From positions 1,906,476-1,970,475 of the forward strand of contig DS995276.1 in NCBI GenBank assembly GCA_000156115.1: 64,000 bases of DNA. Direction: 5' to 3'. Both the position numbers and the translations under genes were made by a program. Under the pieces are notes generated by a model. It made no database searches, was not told where the DNA came from, and saw only the letters and a list, made by a program, of their open reading frames with translations. Position 1 is the stretch's first letter, and every line of letters begins with the position of its first letter. Positions 52,672-61,889 of the stretch are shown here, piece after piece. The DNA is from Rhodobacteraceae bacterium HTCC2083 (GTDB lineage: Bacteria; Pseudomonadota; Alphaproteobacteria; Rhodobacterales; Rhodobacteraceae).

Positions 52672-53565
52672 ATGTCAGCACATGCCAATCTTGAACGCCG
52701 CCGACAGGCTATTTATGGCTGGCTTTTGTTGTCTCCTGCTGCCGTGTTGCTCACGGTGTTTGCTTTTTACCCATCTATCGCGACCCTTTGGTCCAGCACG
52801 TTTTCCCGTGGCACACGCCGCAAACCGACCGAGTTCGTTGGCATCGAAAACTATAAGGATCTCTTTGCGGACCCGATTTTTTGGCAAGTCGTCAAGAACA
52901 ACCTGTTTTATGCGGGCATTACGATCCCTGTTTCGATTGGTATTGCTCTTGCCATGGCACTTTGGGCCAATTCCAAAATTTCCGCGCGCGGTTTTGTGCG
53001 CACCGCCTATTTCACCCCGACCGTTTTACCAATGATCGCCGCCGCAAATCTGTGGCTGTTCTTTTACACCCCTGGCTTGGGCGTGCTTGATCAAATCGGT
53101 AGCGTGTTTGGCTTGCCTTCGGTCAATTGGCTCGGCCAGCCTGAAACCGCGCTTTGGGCAATCATAATCGTGACGATTTGGAAGGAAGCAGGGTTCTTCA
53201 TGATCTTCTATCTTGCCGCCTTGCAAACGATCCCAGAAGATCTGAAGGAAGCCGCCGATATCGAGGGCACAAGTCGTTGGACCTACACGCGTCGCATCGT
53301 TCTTCCCCTCTTGATGCCAACCACTTTGTTTATTGCCGTGAACGCTATGATCAATTCGGTCAAACTGATCGATCACCTGTTCATCCTTACCAAGGGCGGA
53401 CCGTCAGACGCCTCTAAATTGATCTTGTACTACATCTGGGAAATGGCTTTTGCGTTCTTCGATGCACCCCATGCAGCAGCGATGACGATCCTTGTGATCG
53501 CAGTGCTCGGCCTTGTGGCAGCCGTGCAGTTCTTCTATCTAGATAAGCGGACACATTACCAATGA
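52672..53565 (+). CDS. Ugp-like ABC transporter permease (UgpA type)
   Basis: This is a 297-residue permease from the ATG at 52672 (GGAG seven bases upstream); an earlier in-frame ATG lies inside the hairpin. Six membrane helices; EAADIEGTSRWTYTRRIVLP is the EAA loop that docks to the ATPase. It resembles UgpA/MalF of CUT1 importers. It forms the channel with the next gene, overlapped by four bases. Confidence 0.9.
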   Translation: MSAHANLERRRQAIYGWLLLSPAAVLLTVFAFYPSIATLWSSTFSRGTRRKPTEFVGIENYKDLFADPIFWQVVKNNLFYAGITIPVSIGIALAMALWANSKISARGFVRTAYFTPTVLPMIAAANLWLFFYTPGLGVLDQIGSVFGLPSVNWLGQPETALWAIIIVTIWKEAGFFMIFYLAALQTIPEDLKEAADIEGTSRWTYTRRIVLPLLMPTTLFIAVNAMINSVKLIDHLFILTKGGPSDASKLILYYIWEMAFAFFDAPHAAAMTILVIAVLGLVAAVQFFYLDKRTHYQ

Positions 53566-54371
53566 AGAGCCTCTCTAAATTCATGGATAGCTTTGGGGCG
53601 ATCCTTTTGGCCATAATCTGGATCGCGCCGCTTTTATTTGCGTTTTGGGCTGCGACGCATTCCACCTCTGATGCTGTAAATCTCAATCTGTTTTCACCTT
53701 GGACACTGGATAACTTTCGTGTGGCCTGGGATGGAGCGCCTTGGCTGAAGTATTTTATCAACACCTTCATGCTGGTGACAGTAATCTTAATTGGTCAGTT
53801 TATCCTGACGACACTTGCGGGCTTTGCCTTCGCGCAACTCCAATTTCCGGGTAAGGATTTCGTGTTCATCCTTGTACTTATGCAGCTCTTCATTCTGCCC
53901 GAAGTCCTGATCGTCGAGAACTACGCAATGGTCTCGCGCCTTGGCCTGTTCGATACAATCCTTGGTGTAGGCATGCCCTACATGGCCTCTGCATTCGGTA
54001 TTTTTCTAATGCGCCAATCCTTCAAAGGCGTCCCAATCGAGTTGCACGAAGCCGCGCGGATTGAAGGTTGCGGTCTGCTGGGCATCTTGTGGCGTGTCTA
54101 TGTACCGCTCGCTAAGCCAACCTACCTCGCCTATGCATTGGTGTCGGTATCCACACATTGGAACAATTTTCTGTGGCCTTTGATCGTAACCAACTCGCCT
54201 GAAACACGGCCTTTGACGGTTGGATTATCGATCTTCGGCGCACCTGAAAACGGTGTGGATATCAGCATTATTTCAGCGGCAACACTAATGTCAGTTGCGC
54301 CGCTTTTGATCGCTTTCTTGATCTTCCAACGTCAATTCGTGCAAGCTTTCCTGCGTGCAGGGATCAAATGA
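53562..54371 (+). CDS. Ugp-like ABC transporter permease (UgpE type)
   Basis: This is a 269-residue permease, UgpE/MalG type, six helices, with EAA loop HEAARIEGCGLLGILWRVYV (preceding PLAKP). It overlaps both neighbours by four bases, so ATPase-independent translation coupling runs from UgpA through UgpE into the phosphodiesterase. With UgpA it makes the transmembrane pore for organophosphate uptake. Confidence 0.9.
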   Translation: MKSLSKFMDSFGAILLAIIWIAPLLFAFWAATHSTSDAVNLNLFSPWTLDNFRVAWDGAPWLKYFINTFMLVTVILIGQFILTTLAGFAFAQLQFPGKDFVFILVLMQLFILPEVLIVENYAMVSRLGLFDTILGVGMPYMASAFGIFLMRQSFKGVPIELHEAARIEGCGLLGILWRVYVPLAKPTYLAYALVSVSTHWNNFLWPLIVTNSPETRPLTVGLSIFGAPENGVDISIISAATLMSVAPLLIAFLIFQRQFVQAFLRAGIK

Positions 54372-55159
54372 CAGCGATTCTGCAAATTACAGACACACAT
54401 ATTGTGGCTGAAGGAGTGCTTGTATCTGGCAAACTCGACACAGGGGCTGCGTTAAAGCGACTGGTATCGCGTCTCTGCTCAATCCATGATCAGATCGGCC
54501 CAGTTGATGCGGTTCTGGTGAGCGGCGATCTGAGCGATGATGGCACTGCTGAAAGCTATGAGCGGTTCAAGGCCTTAGTGGCCCCGCTTGGCCTGCCGCT
54601 GCACATCATCCCGGGAAACCACGACGCGCGCGAACCAATGCGCGCTGCTTTTACGGAGCAATTGCCCGGTAATGGTCCGTTGAATTGGCACGTGCAGGTT
54701 GGCAACGTTCACATGATTGGCCTTGATACGTTAGTCGAAGGACATCGTCATGGAACCCTAACGCACGAGACTCTGACTTATCTACGCAATGCGTTGATCC
54801 GTGCGAATGGTGCACCGGTCTTACTGGCGCTGCATCACCCGCCATTTCCATCCGGGATTAAATTCATGGATGACATCGGATTGACCAATCGAGGTGCAAT
54901 CAAACAAGCGGTGTCGGGATACTCCGGTAAGATGCATATCGTATGTGGTCACATCCACAGCATGATGCTGACTAGCATCGCAGGCCATCTCGCGATTTCT
55001 GCGCCCTCGCCCAACAGCACTTTTGAATACGACCAACGCGCTGATGCGCCCGTTGGTTTTTTCACCCAAGAAGACGGCTGCCTGTTGCACCGCTGGAACG
55101 ATGGCTTTCAAACTGTGCGCATTGGACCTGTCGCAGGCGCTGGCCCTTATTCGTTCTAA
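54368..55159 (+). CDS. GpdQ/CpdA-type metallophosphodiesterase
   Basis: This is a 263-residue binuclear metallophosphoesterase without signal peptide, so cytoplasmic. Metal ligands are in ITDTHI (residues 7-12), VLVSGDLSDDG, IIPGNHDAR, LALHHPPF and VCGHIHSMM. CpdA cleaves cAMP, and GpdQ cleaves glycerophosphodiesters; both share these motifs. Overlapping the permease by four bases and lying in a DeoR-regulated importer operon argues for a glycerophosphodiesterase acting on imported substrate. That choice is inference and activity could be broader. Confidence 0.85.
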   Translation: MTAILQITDTHIVAEGVLVSGKLDTGAALKRLVSRLCSIHDQIGPVDAVLVSGDLSDDGTAESYERFKALVAPLGLPLHIIPGNHDAREPMRAAFTEQLPGNGPLNWHVQVGNVHMIGLDTLVEGHRHGTLTHETLTYLRNALIRANGAPVLLALHHPPFPSGIKFMDDIGLTNRGAIKQAVSGYSGKMHIVCGHIHSMMLTSIAGHLAISAPSPNSTFEYDQRADAPVGFFTQEDGCLLHRWNDGFQTVRIGPVAGAGPYSF

Positions 55160-55187
55160 TCCATTAACTTGATAGAAAGCTCAACCC

Positions 55188-56843
55188 GTGAATGAACCGC
55201 AGGTGATCCAGATCCTTATTAGCATCGCCGGCGCTGCTGCTCTGCTGATCTGGGCCGTGCGGTTGGTGCGCACAGGTGTTGAGCGCGGTTTCGCGACACC
55301 AATGCGTGTGTGGCTGCGACATTCTGCTAAGAATAGGCTTCTCGCTGCTGGAACGGGCATGGGAGCGGCAATTTTATTGCAAAGTGCGACTGCTGTTGCT
55401 GTTTTGATTTCAAATTTCGTGTCGAAAGGCAGTTTAACGACTGCCGTAGGTTTGGCCATTTTATTAGGAGCAGATGTCGGATCAGCGATCGTCACGCAAC
55501 TGTTGATGGTACGCCAACCTATATTGATCCCTTTGCTAATCTTGATCGGCGTGGTGGTCTTCTTGCGTGGCGAAGGAAGCAGTACGCGCCAAATTGGCCG
55601 CATCCTCATTGGTCTCGCTCTGATCTTTGTGTCGCTTGATATGATCCGCAGTGCCACAGAACCGATGATAGCTAACCCCGGCACACAAGCCGTAATGGGT
55701 TATCTCGGACGTGACCTGCTCACAGCGTTTGCCATTGGCGCAGTATTTGCATGGGGCGTACATTCAAGCGTCGCTGCGGTGCTTTTGTTTGTGACCTTAG
55801 CGGGGCAAGGTATTTTACCCGCTCCTGCTGCAGGCGTGATGATCTTAGGCGCAAATCTGGGCGGCGCATTCATCGCATTCATCCTTACCCTCTCGGCACC
55901 GATCGCATCGCGACGAATGATCATGGCCAACCTAATCTTGCGTGGCGGTGGTGCCATTTTCGCGATGCTTCTTATCGCGGGAGCGCCAGATCTGATTGAG
56001 TACTTGGGCAAGACGCCGACCCAACAAACCATCAACCTACATCTGGTTTTCAACTTAGCACTCGCCTTGCTTGCTTTGCCTATCGTCGGCCCAACGATTT
56101 CGGTGTTGCAACGTTTCATGCTGAAAAGCACTTCAACCGATCACACATTAGAAGCCCTCAGCGCACTTGATCCAACTTTGATAGACAAGCCTCAACGCGG
56201 CCTTGATTGCGCGGCACGTGAACTTCTCGGGATGGGGCAGAGGATTGAGCGCATGCTCGCAGCCATCGAGCCGCTTTATGATAAATGGGACCAAGCAGCC
56301 GGACTATCTATAAGCAAAGAAGACGCTATCATCAAAAAAATGCACCTTGAAATAAAGCTCTACCTCGCACGTATGGGAAAAAAAGAGCTGGAAGAGGACC
56401 TTAGCCGTCGCTCAATGGATCTCGCATCAATCGCTTCAAGCTTAGACTCTGCCTCTGATGCGATTGCGCGGGTCATGTTGGAATTAGCTAAACGCCTGGA
56501 TGCGCAGGATCTGCAATTTTCTCCAAAAGGGCGCGAAGAAATCAGCGCATTCTCCGATCGCGTTCAAAGCAACGTGCAGCTGGCTCTCAATGTAATGATG
56601 AACCAAAATCCTGCTGAAGCGCGTGAATTGGTCGCTGCAAAAGAAAAGGTCCGCAAAGTCGAGCAAAAGCTGCAACGTAGCCACATCAGCCGCTTGCGCG
56701 AAGGTCTGTCAGAGAGCATAGAAACGAGCAACATTCACCAAGAAACCTTGCGTGCGCTGAAACAGATTAACACCGCTTTTTCAATGGTCGGATACCCGAT
56801 CCTTTTGAAATCCGGGACCTTGCTGAAAAGCAGGCTTTCATAG
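55188..56843 (+). CDS. Na/Pi cotransporter family protein with PhoU-like tail
   Basis: This is a 551-residue protein starting at the GTG 55188. The membrane part has two inverted repeats, with QSATAVAVLISNF in the first and HSSVAAVLLFV in the second, as in NptA/YjbB, plus GANLGGAFIAFILTL. Residues about 320-545 form a helical PhoU-like region rich in charged residues (KLRK, EIS). YjbB-type members export phosphate from the cytoplasm. Located after the phosphodiesterase, it could release phosphate when organophosphates are used as carbon. It is the last clear gene of the operon. Confidence 0.88.
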   Translation: MNEPQVIQILISIAGAAALLIWAVRLVRTGVERGFATPMRVWLRHSAKNRLLAAGTGMGAAILLQSATAVAVLISNFVSKGSLTTAVGLAILLGADVGSAIVTQLLMVRQPILIPLLILIGVVVFLRGEGSSTRQIGRILIGLALIFVSLDMIRSATEPMIANPGTQAVMGYLGRDLLTAFAIGAVFAWGVHSSVAAVLLFVTLAGQGILPAPAAGVMILGANLGGAFIAFILTLSAPIASRRMIMANLILRGGGAIFAMLLIAGAPDLIEYLGKTPTQQTINLHLVFNLALALLALPIVGPTISVLQRFMLKSTSTDHTLEALSALDPTLIDKPQRGLDCAARELLGMGQRIERMLAAIEPLYDKWDQAAGLSISKEDAIIKKMHLEIKLYLARMGKKELEEDLSRRSMDLASIASSLDSASDAIARVMLELAKRLDAQDLQFSPKGREEISAFSDRVQSNVQLALNVMMNQNPAEARELVAAKEKVRKVEQKLQRSHISRLREGLSESIETSNIHQETLRALKQINTAFSMVGYPILLKSGTLLKSRLS

Positions 56844-56898
56844 CATTTTGCGTATCCCAAGAGCAGACCTTTTGCTAGTCTGCAAAATTTGACTTCTT

Positions 56899-56934
56899 GG
56901 GCTCTCTGCCACCGCTAGATTGGTCGCAACATTT
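56899..56934. repeat. Dispersed intergenic repeat, copy 1
   Basis: A 36-base stretch matching 59732-59767 at 29 of 36 positions (core GCCACC-n-TAGAT-n-GGTCGCA). It lies between the Na/Pi gene and cpdB. The second copy sits upstream of an IS110 transposase, so this may be a solitary end of a related element. The remainder of the 319-base gap (56844-57162) shows no gene. Confidence 0.5.
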
Positions 56935-57162
56935 TATTGATATGCTAGCTTGCAGCGTGCTTGCATAGCCCTCAGATATTGGCGGTCCAATTCAAAGTTA
57001 GAAGTTCGCAATCCGTTCCAATTGGCCCTCATTCGAACAATGAGTTACCCTGCGTAAATATGGATGGGTCGATATTGCTCGAATCTTTGATGCACCACAC
57101 AGTCGGTGCACCAATGAACAACCGTTTCGTTTACTTTGCTCAAACAATTAAGGAATGCACAG

Positions 57163-59121
57163 ATGTCACTTTCAATAAATCGCCGCCATTTTCTCGCTGG
57201 AACGGCTAGCCTCGTTGCAATGCACCCGTTTTCAGTGTCTGCCGCGGGCAATCAAGCGCACTTACGCCTGATGGAAACAACTGATCTGCATGTTCATGTT
57301 TTTCCTTATGATTACTATGCTGACAAGCCCCGCGACACCGTAGGTCTTTCGCGCACTGCGTCACTAATCCAAAACGTGCGTGCGGAGTCTACGAATTCAT
57401 TGCTTCTCGACAACGGTGACTTTCTGCAAGGCAATCCAATGGGCGATTACATTGCATATGAGCGTGGCATGAAAGAAGGTGATAGCCATCCTGTGGTCAA
57501 TGCGATGAACGCTCTAGGTTTTGACGCTTCTACCCTAGGCAACCACGAATTTAACTACGGCATCTCGTTTTTGATGAAGTCTCTGGCCGGTGCAAATTTC
57601 CCAGTCGTGTCTGCGAATGTGGTCAAAGAGATGGGCGCATCTGCAACGGCTGATAAAACGTTGGTCAAACCATACGTCATTATGGATCGGGAGATTACAG
57701 ATGGTGCGGGCAACACGCATCAGATCAAGATTGGCCTTATTGGTTTTGTCCCACCACAGATAATGAACTGGGATCGTAAGCACTTAGAGGGAAATGTGCA
57801 GACCCGCGACATTATTGCGACCGCAAAAGCTTACGTGCCGCAAATGAAAGAAGAAGGCGCTGATCTTATAATAGCGTTGTGTCACTCTGGGATCGGCGGA
57901 GCAAATGCGGAAGACGGGATGGAAAACGCTGCTATTCCATTGGCTGGCGTTGACGGCATTGATGCGATTTTGACGGGTCATAGTCACCTCGTGTTTCCAT
58001 CCTCAAAATACGCAGATATTACTGGCGTTGACACTGAAGCTGGCACAATAGGTGGAAAACCAGGTGTCATGGGCGGTTTCTGGGGCAGCCATATGGGGCT
58101 ACTTGATCTGCTGATTGAGCGGGATGGCAATTCTTGGCGCATCCTCTCACACACAGCCGAGGCGCGACCGATTTCAAAACGTAACGAGGATCGCTCGTAT
58201 ACAGCGCTTGCTGAAGACTATGCACCGGTGCTGGCTGCAGTCAGTGCAGAACACGAAGCGACCCTCAAGTATGTTCGCACAGCAGTCGGTAAAACCGACG
58301 CGCCATTACACAGCTACTTCGCACTCGTGGCCGATGATCCATCGGTGCAAATCGTTTCCAACGCGCAAACGTGGTATATTAAAGAACAAATGGTAGGTAC
58401 TGCTTACGAAGGTCTGCCAGTTCTATCTGCTGCTGCACCCTTCAAGGCTGGCGGACGTGGAGGCCCAGAGTATTACACTGATGTGCCTGTGGGCGATGTG
58501 GCGATCAAGAACGTTTCTGATCTATACCTCTATCCCAACACTGTGCGCGCAGTGAAGGTGACTGGCCAACAGGTGAAGGATTGGCTGGAGCGTTCGGCTG
58601 GAATGTTCAATCAAGTTGAAGCAGGTGCGCAAGACGCTCCATTGCTCAACCCGAGCTTTCCGAGCTACAACTTTGATGTGATGGATGGCGTGACTTATCA
58701 GATCGATCTGTCGCAGCCGTCCAAGTTCGATAAAGACGGCGCGCTTGTGAACTCTAGTGCCAATCGCATTACCAATATCATGTTCGATGGTGCGCCATTA
58801 GATATGAGCAAGGAATTCATTGTCGCTACCAACAACTACCGAGCGTCTGGCGGAGGCAGCTTCCCTGGTGCAAAAGGGGACACTGTCGTCTTCGAAGGGC
58901 CTGACACGAACCGTGATATAATTGTTCGGTATCTCGTAGATCAAGGCACTGTTAATCCCAAAGCCGATGCCAATTGGTCCTTTGCGCCGCTTGAAGATAC
59001 GACAGTCATCTTTGAGACCGGTCCTGCAGGGGCTGGTTATGCCGATAGTGTCGAAGGCGTGTCAATCGAACCTGCTGGTGCATCAGATACCGGATTCGCA
59101 AATTTCCGCATCAAGCTTTAA
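57163..59121 (+). CDS. cpdB: Tat-exported 2',3'-cyclic-nucleotide phosphodiesterase / 3'-nucleotidase
   Basis: This is a 652-residue enzyme. The start at 57163 gives a twin-arginine signal (SINRRHFLAGTASLVA, then a cleavage site after VSAA); the frame open upstream at 57136 adds nothing. The metallophosphoesterase domain shows METTDLHVHV, DNGDFLQGNPM, GNHEFNYG and TGHSHLV, and the C-terminal nucleotidase domain TNNYRASGGG near residue 560. It releases nucleosides and phosphate from cyclic nucleotides in the periplasm. Although separated from the importer operon by 319 bases, it belongs to the same organophosphate theme. A terminator follows. Confidence 0.9.
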   Translation: MSLSINRRHFLAGTASLVAMHPFSVSAAGNQAHLRLMETTDLHVHVFPYDYYADKPRDTVGLSRTASLIQNVRAESTNSLLLDNGDFLQGNPMGDYIAYERGMKEGDSHPVVNAMNALGFDASTLGNHEFNYGISFLMKSLAGANFPVVSANVVKEMGASATADKTLVKPYVIMDREITDGAGNTHQIKIGLIGFVPPQIMNWDRKHLEGNVQTRDIIATAKAYVPQMKEEGADLIIALCHSGIGGANAEDGMENAAIPLAGVDGIDAILTGHSHLVFPSSKYADITGVDTEAGTIGGKPGVMGGFWGSHMGLLDLLIERDGNSWRILSHTAEARPISKRNEDRSYTALAEDYAPVLAAVSAEHEATLKYVRTAVGKTDAPLHSYFALVADDPSVQIVSNAQTWYIKEQMVGTAYEGLPVLSAAAPFKAGGRGGPEYYTDVPVGDVAIKNVSDLYLYPNTVRAVKVTGQQVKDWLERSAGMFNQVEAGAQDAPLLNPSFPSYNFDVMDGVTYQIDLSQPSKFDKDGALVNSSANRITNIMFDGAPLDMSKEFIVATNNYRASGGGSFPGAKGDTVVFEGPDTNRDIIVRYLVDQGTVNPKADANWSFAPLEDTTVIFETGPAGAGYADSVEGVSIEPAGASDTGFANFRIKL

Positions 59122-59137
59122 CCGAACACCGCAAGGA

Positions 59138-59165
59138 CCGAACCCAATTTCTGGGTTCGGTTTGA
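59138..59165 (+). terminator. Terminator after cpdB
   Basis: CCGAACCC (59138-59145) and GGGTTCGG (59153-59160) form a perfect 8-bp stem with a seven-base loop followed by TTT. It lies 17 bases after the stop. Confidence 0.75.
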
Positions 59166-59261
59166 AGGAATAAAGTTTTACGACTAAAGCCCATAGCCGA
59201 CCTTGGCCACTCAATCTCTACGCTGAAGTGCGGCCTGTCAGACCGGACATTTGCGGCCTGT

Positions 59262-59300
59262 GCGAAATTCGAAGATGGGCGAACTCACAGTGTGCGGACT
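59262..59300. repeat. Dispersed intergenic repeat, copy B
   Basis: Partner of 45653-45691: the shared core is GGCGAA-n-TCACA and TGCGG. It lies just upstream of a small hypothetical gene. Confidence 0.4.
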
Positions 59301-59342
59301 TTGTTACCGTTACCGCTTTGCAAGTTGGCTGAATCTTTTACA

Positions 59343-59660
59343 ATGCGTCTCATGACTAAGAAACTCGCAAAATTAGAACGAAGAACATTCGAACTCAGGC
59401 GGAAGAGCGACGACCTAATCTATCGGTTTGATAGAACCACAGATGTTCTAGGGCGAGTTGGTTTCAAACGACGCGATGGAGATTACTGGATAATCTGGCA
59501 TGAAAATCTGCGTTGGATTGCGGCTTCTTGGGAAAGCGATGAAGTCTTTGGGCTACCGTGGGATCAGTTTAGCGCCCAATCTGATAAAACGCCGCCTGAG
59601 GGCATTTGGGTGAGTCGAAAAGGCCCTAAATCCTACGTGTATGATTTGGTTTATGTCTGA
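59343..59660 (+). CDS. Small hypothetical protein
   Basis: This is a 105-residue protein if it starts at the ATG 59343 (or 59352). It begins with a charged helix (LAKLERRTFELRRKSDDLIY) and continues with an aromatic, possibly beta-rich part (RVGFKRRDGDYWIIWHENLR, WIAASWESDEVFGLPWDQF, GPKSYVYDLVY). Composition is that of a real protein, but no family is recognised. It sits between two dispersed repeats and an IS110 element, so it may be a mobile-associated or lineage-specific gene. Confidence 0.45.
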   Translation: MRLMTKKLAKLERRTFELRRKSDDLIYRFDRTTDVLGRVGFKRRDGDYWIIWHENLRWIAASWESDEVFGLPWDQFSAQSDKTPPEGIWVSRKGPKSYVYDLVYV

Positions 59661-59731
59661 TCACAGTACTTTTTGACCGCAAGTAAGGGCTCAAACCTGC
59701 CATTCATCAATGCCCTAGCATCCGGTAAAAT

Positions 59732-59767
59732 GGGCACCTTGCCACCATTAGATCGGTCGCAGCATTT
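59732..59767. repeat. Dispersed repeat, copy 2, upstream of IS110
   Basis: Matches 56899-56934 at 29 of 36 positions. It begins about 160 bases upstream of the transposase start, the distance expected for the left end of an IS110 element. It may therefore be part of the element's non-coding end. Confidence 0.5.
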
Positions 59768-59892
59768 GCATTCAGCAGGTTGATCCGCTCCAGTAGGGAA
59801 CGGCCCATAGCATGCGTAATTGGGCTACCCTCTATTCTGAGGTCGAGCTCCCGATAGGATCACAGGATATCTGTGAACAAGGGAGATAGAAG

Positions 59893-60927
59893 ATGGAATA
59901 TTTTGCCGGAATAGACGTATCGCTGCGATCCTGTGCGCTTTGCATTGTTGATGGCAAGGGAAACGTGCTGCTTGAACGAGAGCTGCCTTGTGAGGTCAGC
60001 GACATCGCTGAATGCCTTCGCGCATTTCCCTATCCGATTGAACGGGTTGGTTTTGAGGCTGGTACGATGAGTCAGCATCTGTTCTTTGGCCTGACCAAAG
60101 TAGGGTTTGACGTCGTTTGTATGGAGGCGCGTCAGGTCAATGCCGCGCTTTCAGCAATGCGCAACAAGACAGACAAGAATGACGCACGCGGCATTGCTCA
60201 AGTCCTACGCACCGGCTGGTTCAGCCCTGTTCACATGAAGAGCCGCGAAGCGCATGGCGTCCGTGCCTTGCTGAGCACCCGCAAAGCGCTTCTGAAGAAG
60301 ACGATGGATCTTGCCAATGAGGTTCGTGGGCTGTTGAAGGTTTTTGGTATTCGCCTCCCAATGACCGTGAAGCACGGCAGCTTCGACGGTGTCGTGCGAC
60401 CGTTGATCGAGATGGACGAGGTTTTGGTCCATGCTTTGGTGCCGCTGTTGGATGCACGCGTCGCCCTGTACGAACACTTTTTGGAGCTAGATCGCAGGGT
60501 CAAACGCGCCGCCAGCCAAGATGAGGTTTGCATGCGGATGATGACGGTGCCAGGCGTCGGACCAATTGCATCTCTCACCTTCAAAGCGGCTGTCGATGAT
60601 CCGACGCGCTTCAAACGGTCACGGACTGTTGGTGCGCATTTTGGTCTGACACCGCGACGCTACCAGTCTGGTGAACATGACAATCCTGGCCGCATATCGA
60701 AAGCTGGGGATCGAGATGTACGCGCAACTTTGTACGCTGCAGCCAACGCTTTGCTTATGCGTACGATGGCGGGGTCCCAGATCAAGTCATGGGGCATGCG
60801 TCTGGTGCGCACCAAAGGGCGTCGTCGCGCTGTTGTTGCCGTCGCCCGCAAACTCGCCGTCTTGCTCCACAGGATGTGGACGGATGGCACCGAATTCCGT
60901 CAGGAGAACGTAGGAGGCATGGCATGA
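59893..60927 (+). mobile_element. IS110-family transposase
   Basis: This is an intact 344-residue transposase. The N-terminal RuvC-like DEDD domain shows YFAGIDVSLRS (D8), GFEAGTMSQHL and KTDKNDARGIAQ (two aspartates); the C-terminal Tnp20 domain shows MTVPGVGPIASLTFKAAVDD, LTPRRYQSG and RISKAGDRDVR with the catalytic serine. IS110 elements use this DEDD-plus-serine recombinase together with a bridge RNA encoded in a non-coding end. GGGAG lies nine bases upstream. No terminal inverted repeat is expected, and the exact ends could not be fixed. It appears to be active-looking: no stop or frameshift. Confidence 0.92.
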
Positions 60928-61298
60928 TCTGAACAGCCGGGCCCCAATCCTGACGGGGTCGTCCCTCACCGGACGAGGTTCGTGGAAGAAGCCGAAAATG
61001 TCTGCTGCGCATCTTGAAGCGCGTCTCAAAGCAAGGCTCTCCGCGTCCGATCCGACATATGCGTGCAGCGGTGCCAACACGGCATCAACCAGACTGCGAA
61101 GAGAAGCGTGACCCGGATGAGTGACAATGACCCGAAAGAAAGAAGGAAAATGAGCTTGACCCAAACACCCAATTAGAGAAGCGGACGTTCGTTAGTCGAT
61201 CGGATGCTGCCTTGTGGCTTTTGCATAGCTACCATCGGCTTGCTAAGCGGCATTAGTGGGGGATAAAGGACCAATAGGATGATAAAAAGGAACCAACA
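60928..61298. other. Non-coding region after the IS110 transposase, structured
   Basis: 371 bases without a convincing gene. The first part contains hairpin-forming sequence, such as TCGTCC-CTCACC-GGACGA (60959-60976), and reads like a structured RNA. If the element belongs to the IS1111 branch, the bridge RNA would be here; in the IS110 branch it would lie upstream instead. The end near 61180-61200 (AATTAGAGAAGCGGACGTTCG) may be the element's right boundary. Confidence 0.4.
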
Positions 61299-61736
61299 CT
61301 AGTCCAGCTCGGTCCACGGCCAGGGCTTTACGTTGCTGGCAGCCGTTTGAAACCTCGCCGCCTTTGCTATCCATATACCCAAGTCAGTTCCAAAATCAGC
61401 CAACCGTTCATTAGGCTGCTTATTACTGGCCAGCATGACGACGAATTGAACAAACGTTGCAACCCCTAGCACCGTTTGTGCAACAGAGATCATGATAGCG
61501 ATCAGCAGCATGTAGATGAGCCTCTGGAACATATTATCTGGTTGCTCAGGCTCAACCTGTTCGCCATGCAGGCGGCCCTCAATCTTTGCTTCGTTTTTAA
61601 CCAATATCTCGTTCCCCGCGTTATGATTGAGCTCTTGAAAATAGAGCCTGCCAGCAAAACGGCTGAATTGCCAAGATAACATGAAGATACGTAGAGCAAA
61701 CAAGTGCCAACTAAACGAAACACCTATACTTGGCAT
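61299..61736 (-). CDS. DUF4389 family membrane protein
   Basis: The frame gives up to 145 residues; the core begins near FQRLIYMLLIAIMISVAQTV, continues LGVATFVQFVVMLASNKQPN and ends with NERLADFGTDLGIWIAKAAR and PWPWTELD, all typical of DUF4389. Two membrane helices. The true start is unsure, because the first 60 residues include another hydrophobic stretch and lack a clear ribosome site. Role unknown; homologues are lipase-associated or stand alone. Confidence 0.75.
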   Translation of the reverse strand: MPSIGVSFSWHLFALRIFMLSWQFSRFAGRLYFQELNHNAGNEILVKNEAKIEGRLHGEQVEPEQPDNMFQRLIYMLLIAIMISVAQTVLGVATFVQFVVMLASNKQPNERLADFGTDLGIWIAKAARFQTAASNVKPWPWTELD

Positions 61737-61889
61737 TGGAGCAACGATTTAAAGTCTTTAAAAGGAAATCATTCAAAGCAAAGGATTGATGCGAATTTGA
61801 TTGCGCTAACTGGTCCGCGAAACTCGATAGAACTCCATGTCGACGCCTAGCGTCAAAAATGGGGAGTTAAAGCCCATAAATTCTTCCCA

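Noticed and set aside
56961-57209. 82-codon frame upstream of cpdB
   Set aside because: Runs into the Tat signal region of cpdB in another frame, and has no ribosome site or recognisable content.
60787-61164. 125-codon minus-strand frame over the IS110 3' end
   Set aside because: It overlaps the transposase and the structured non-coding end; more likely a shadow of the IS than a gene.
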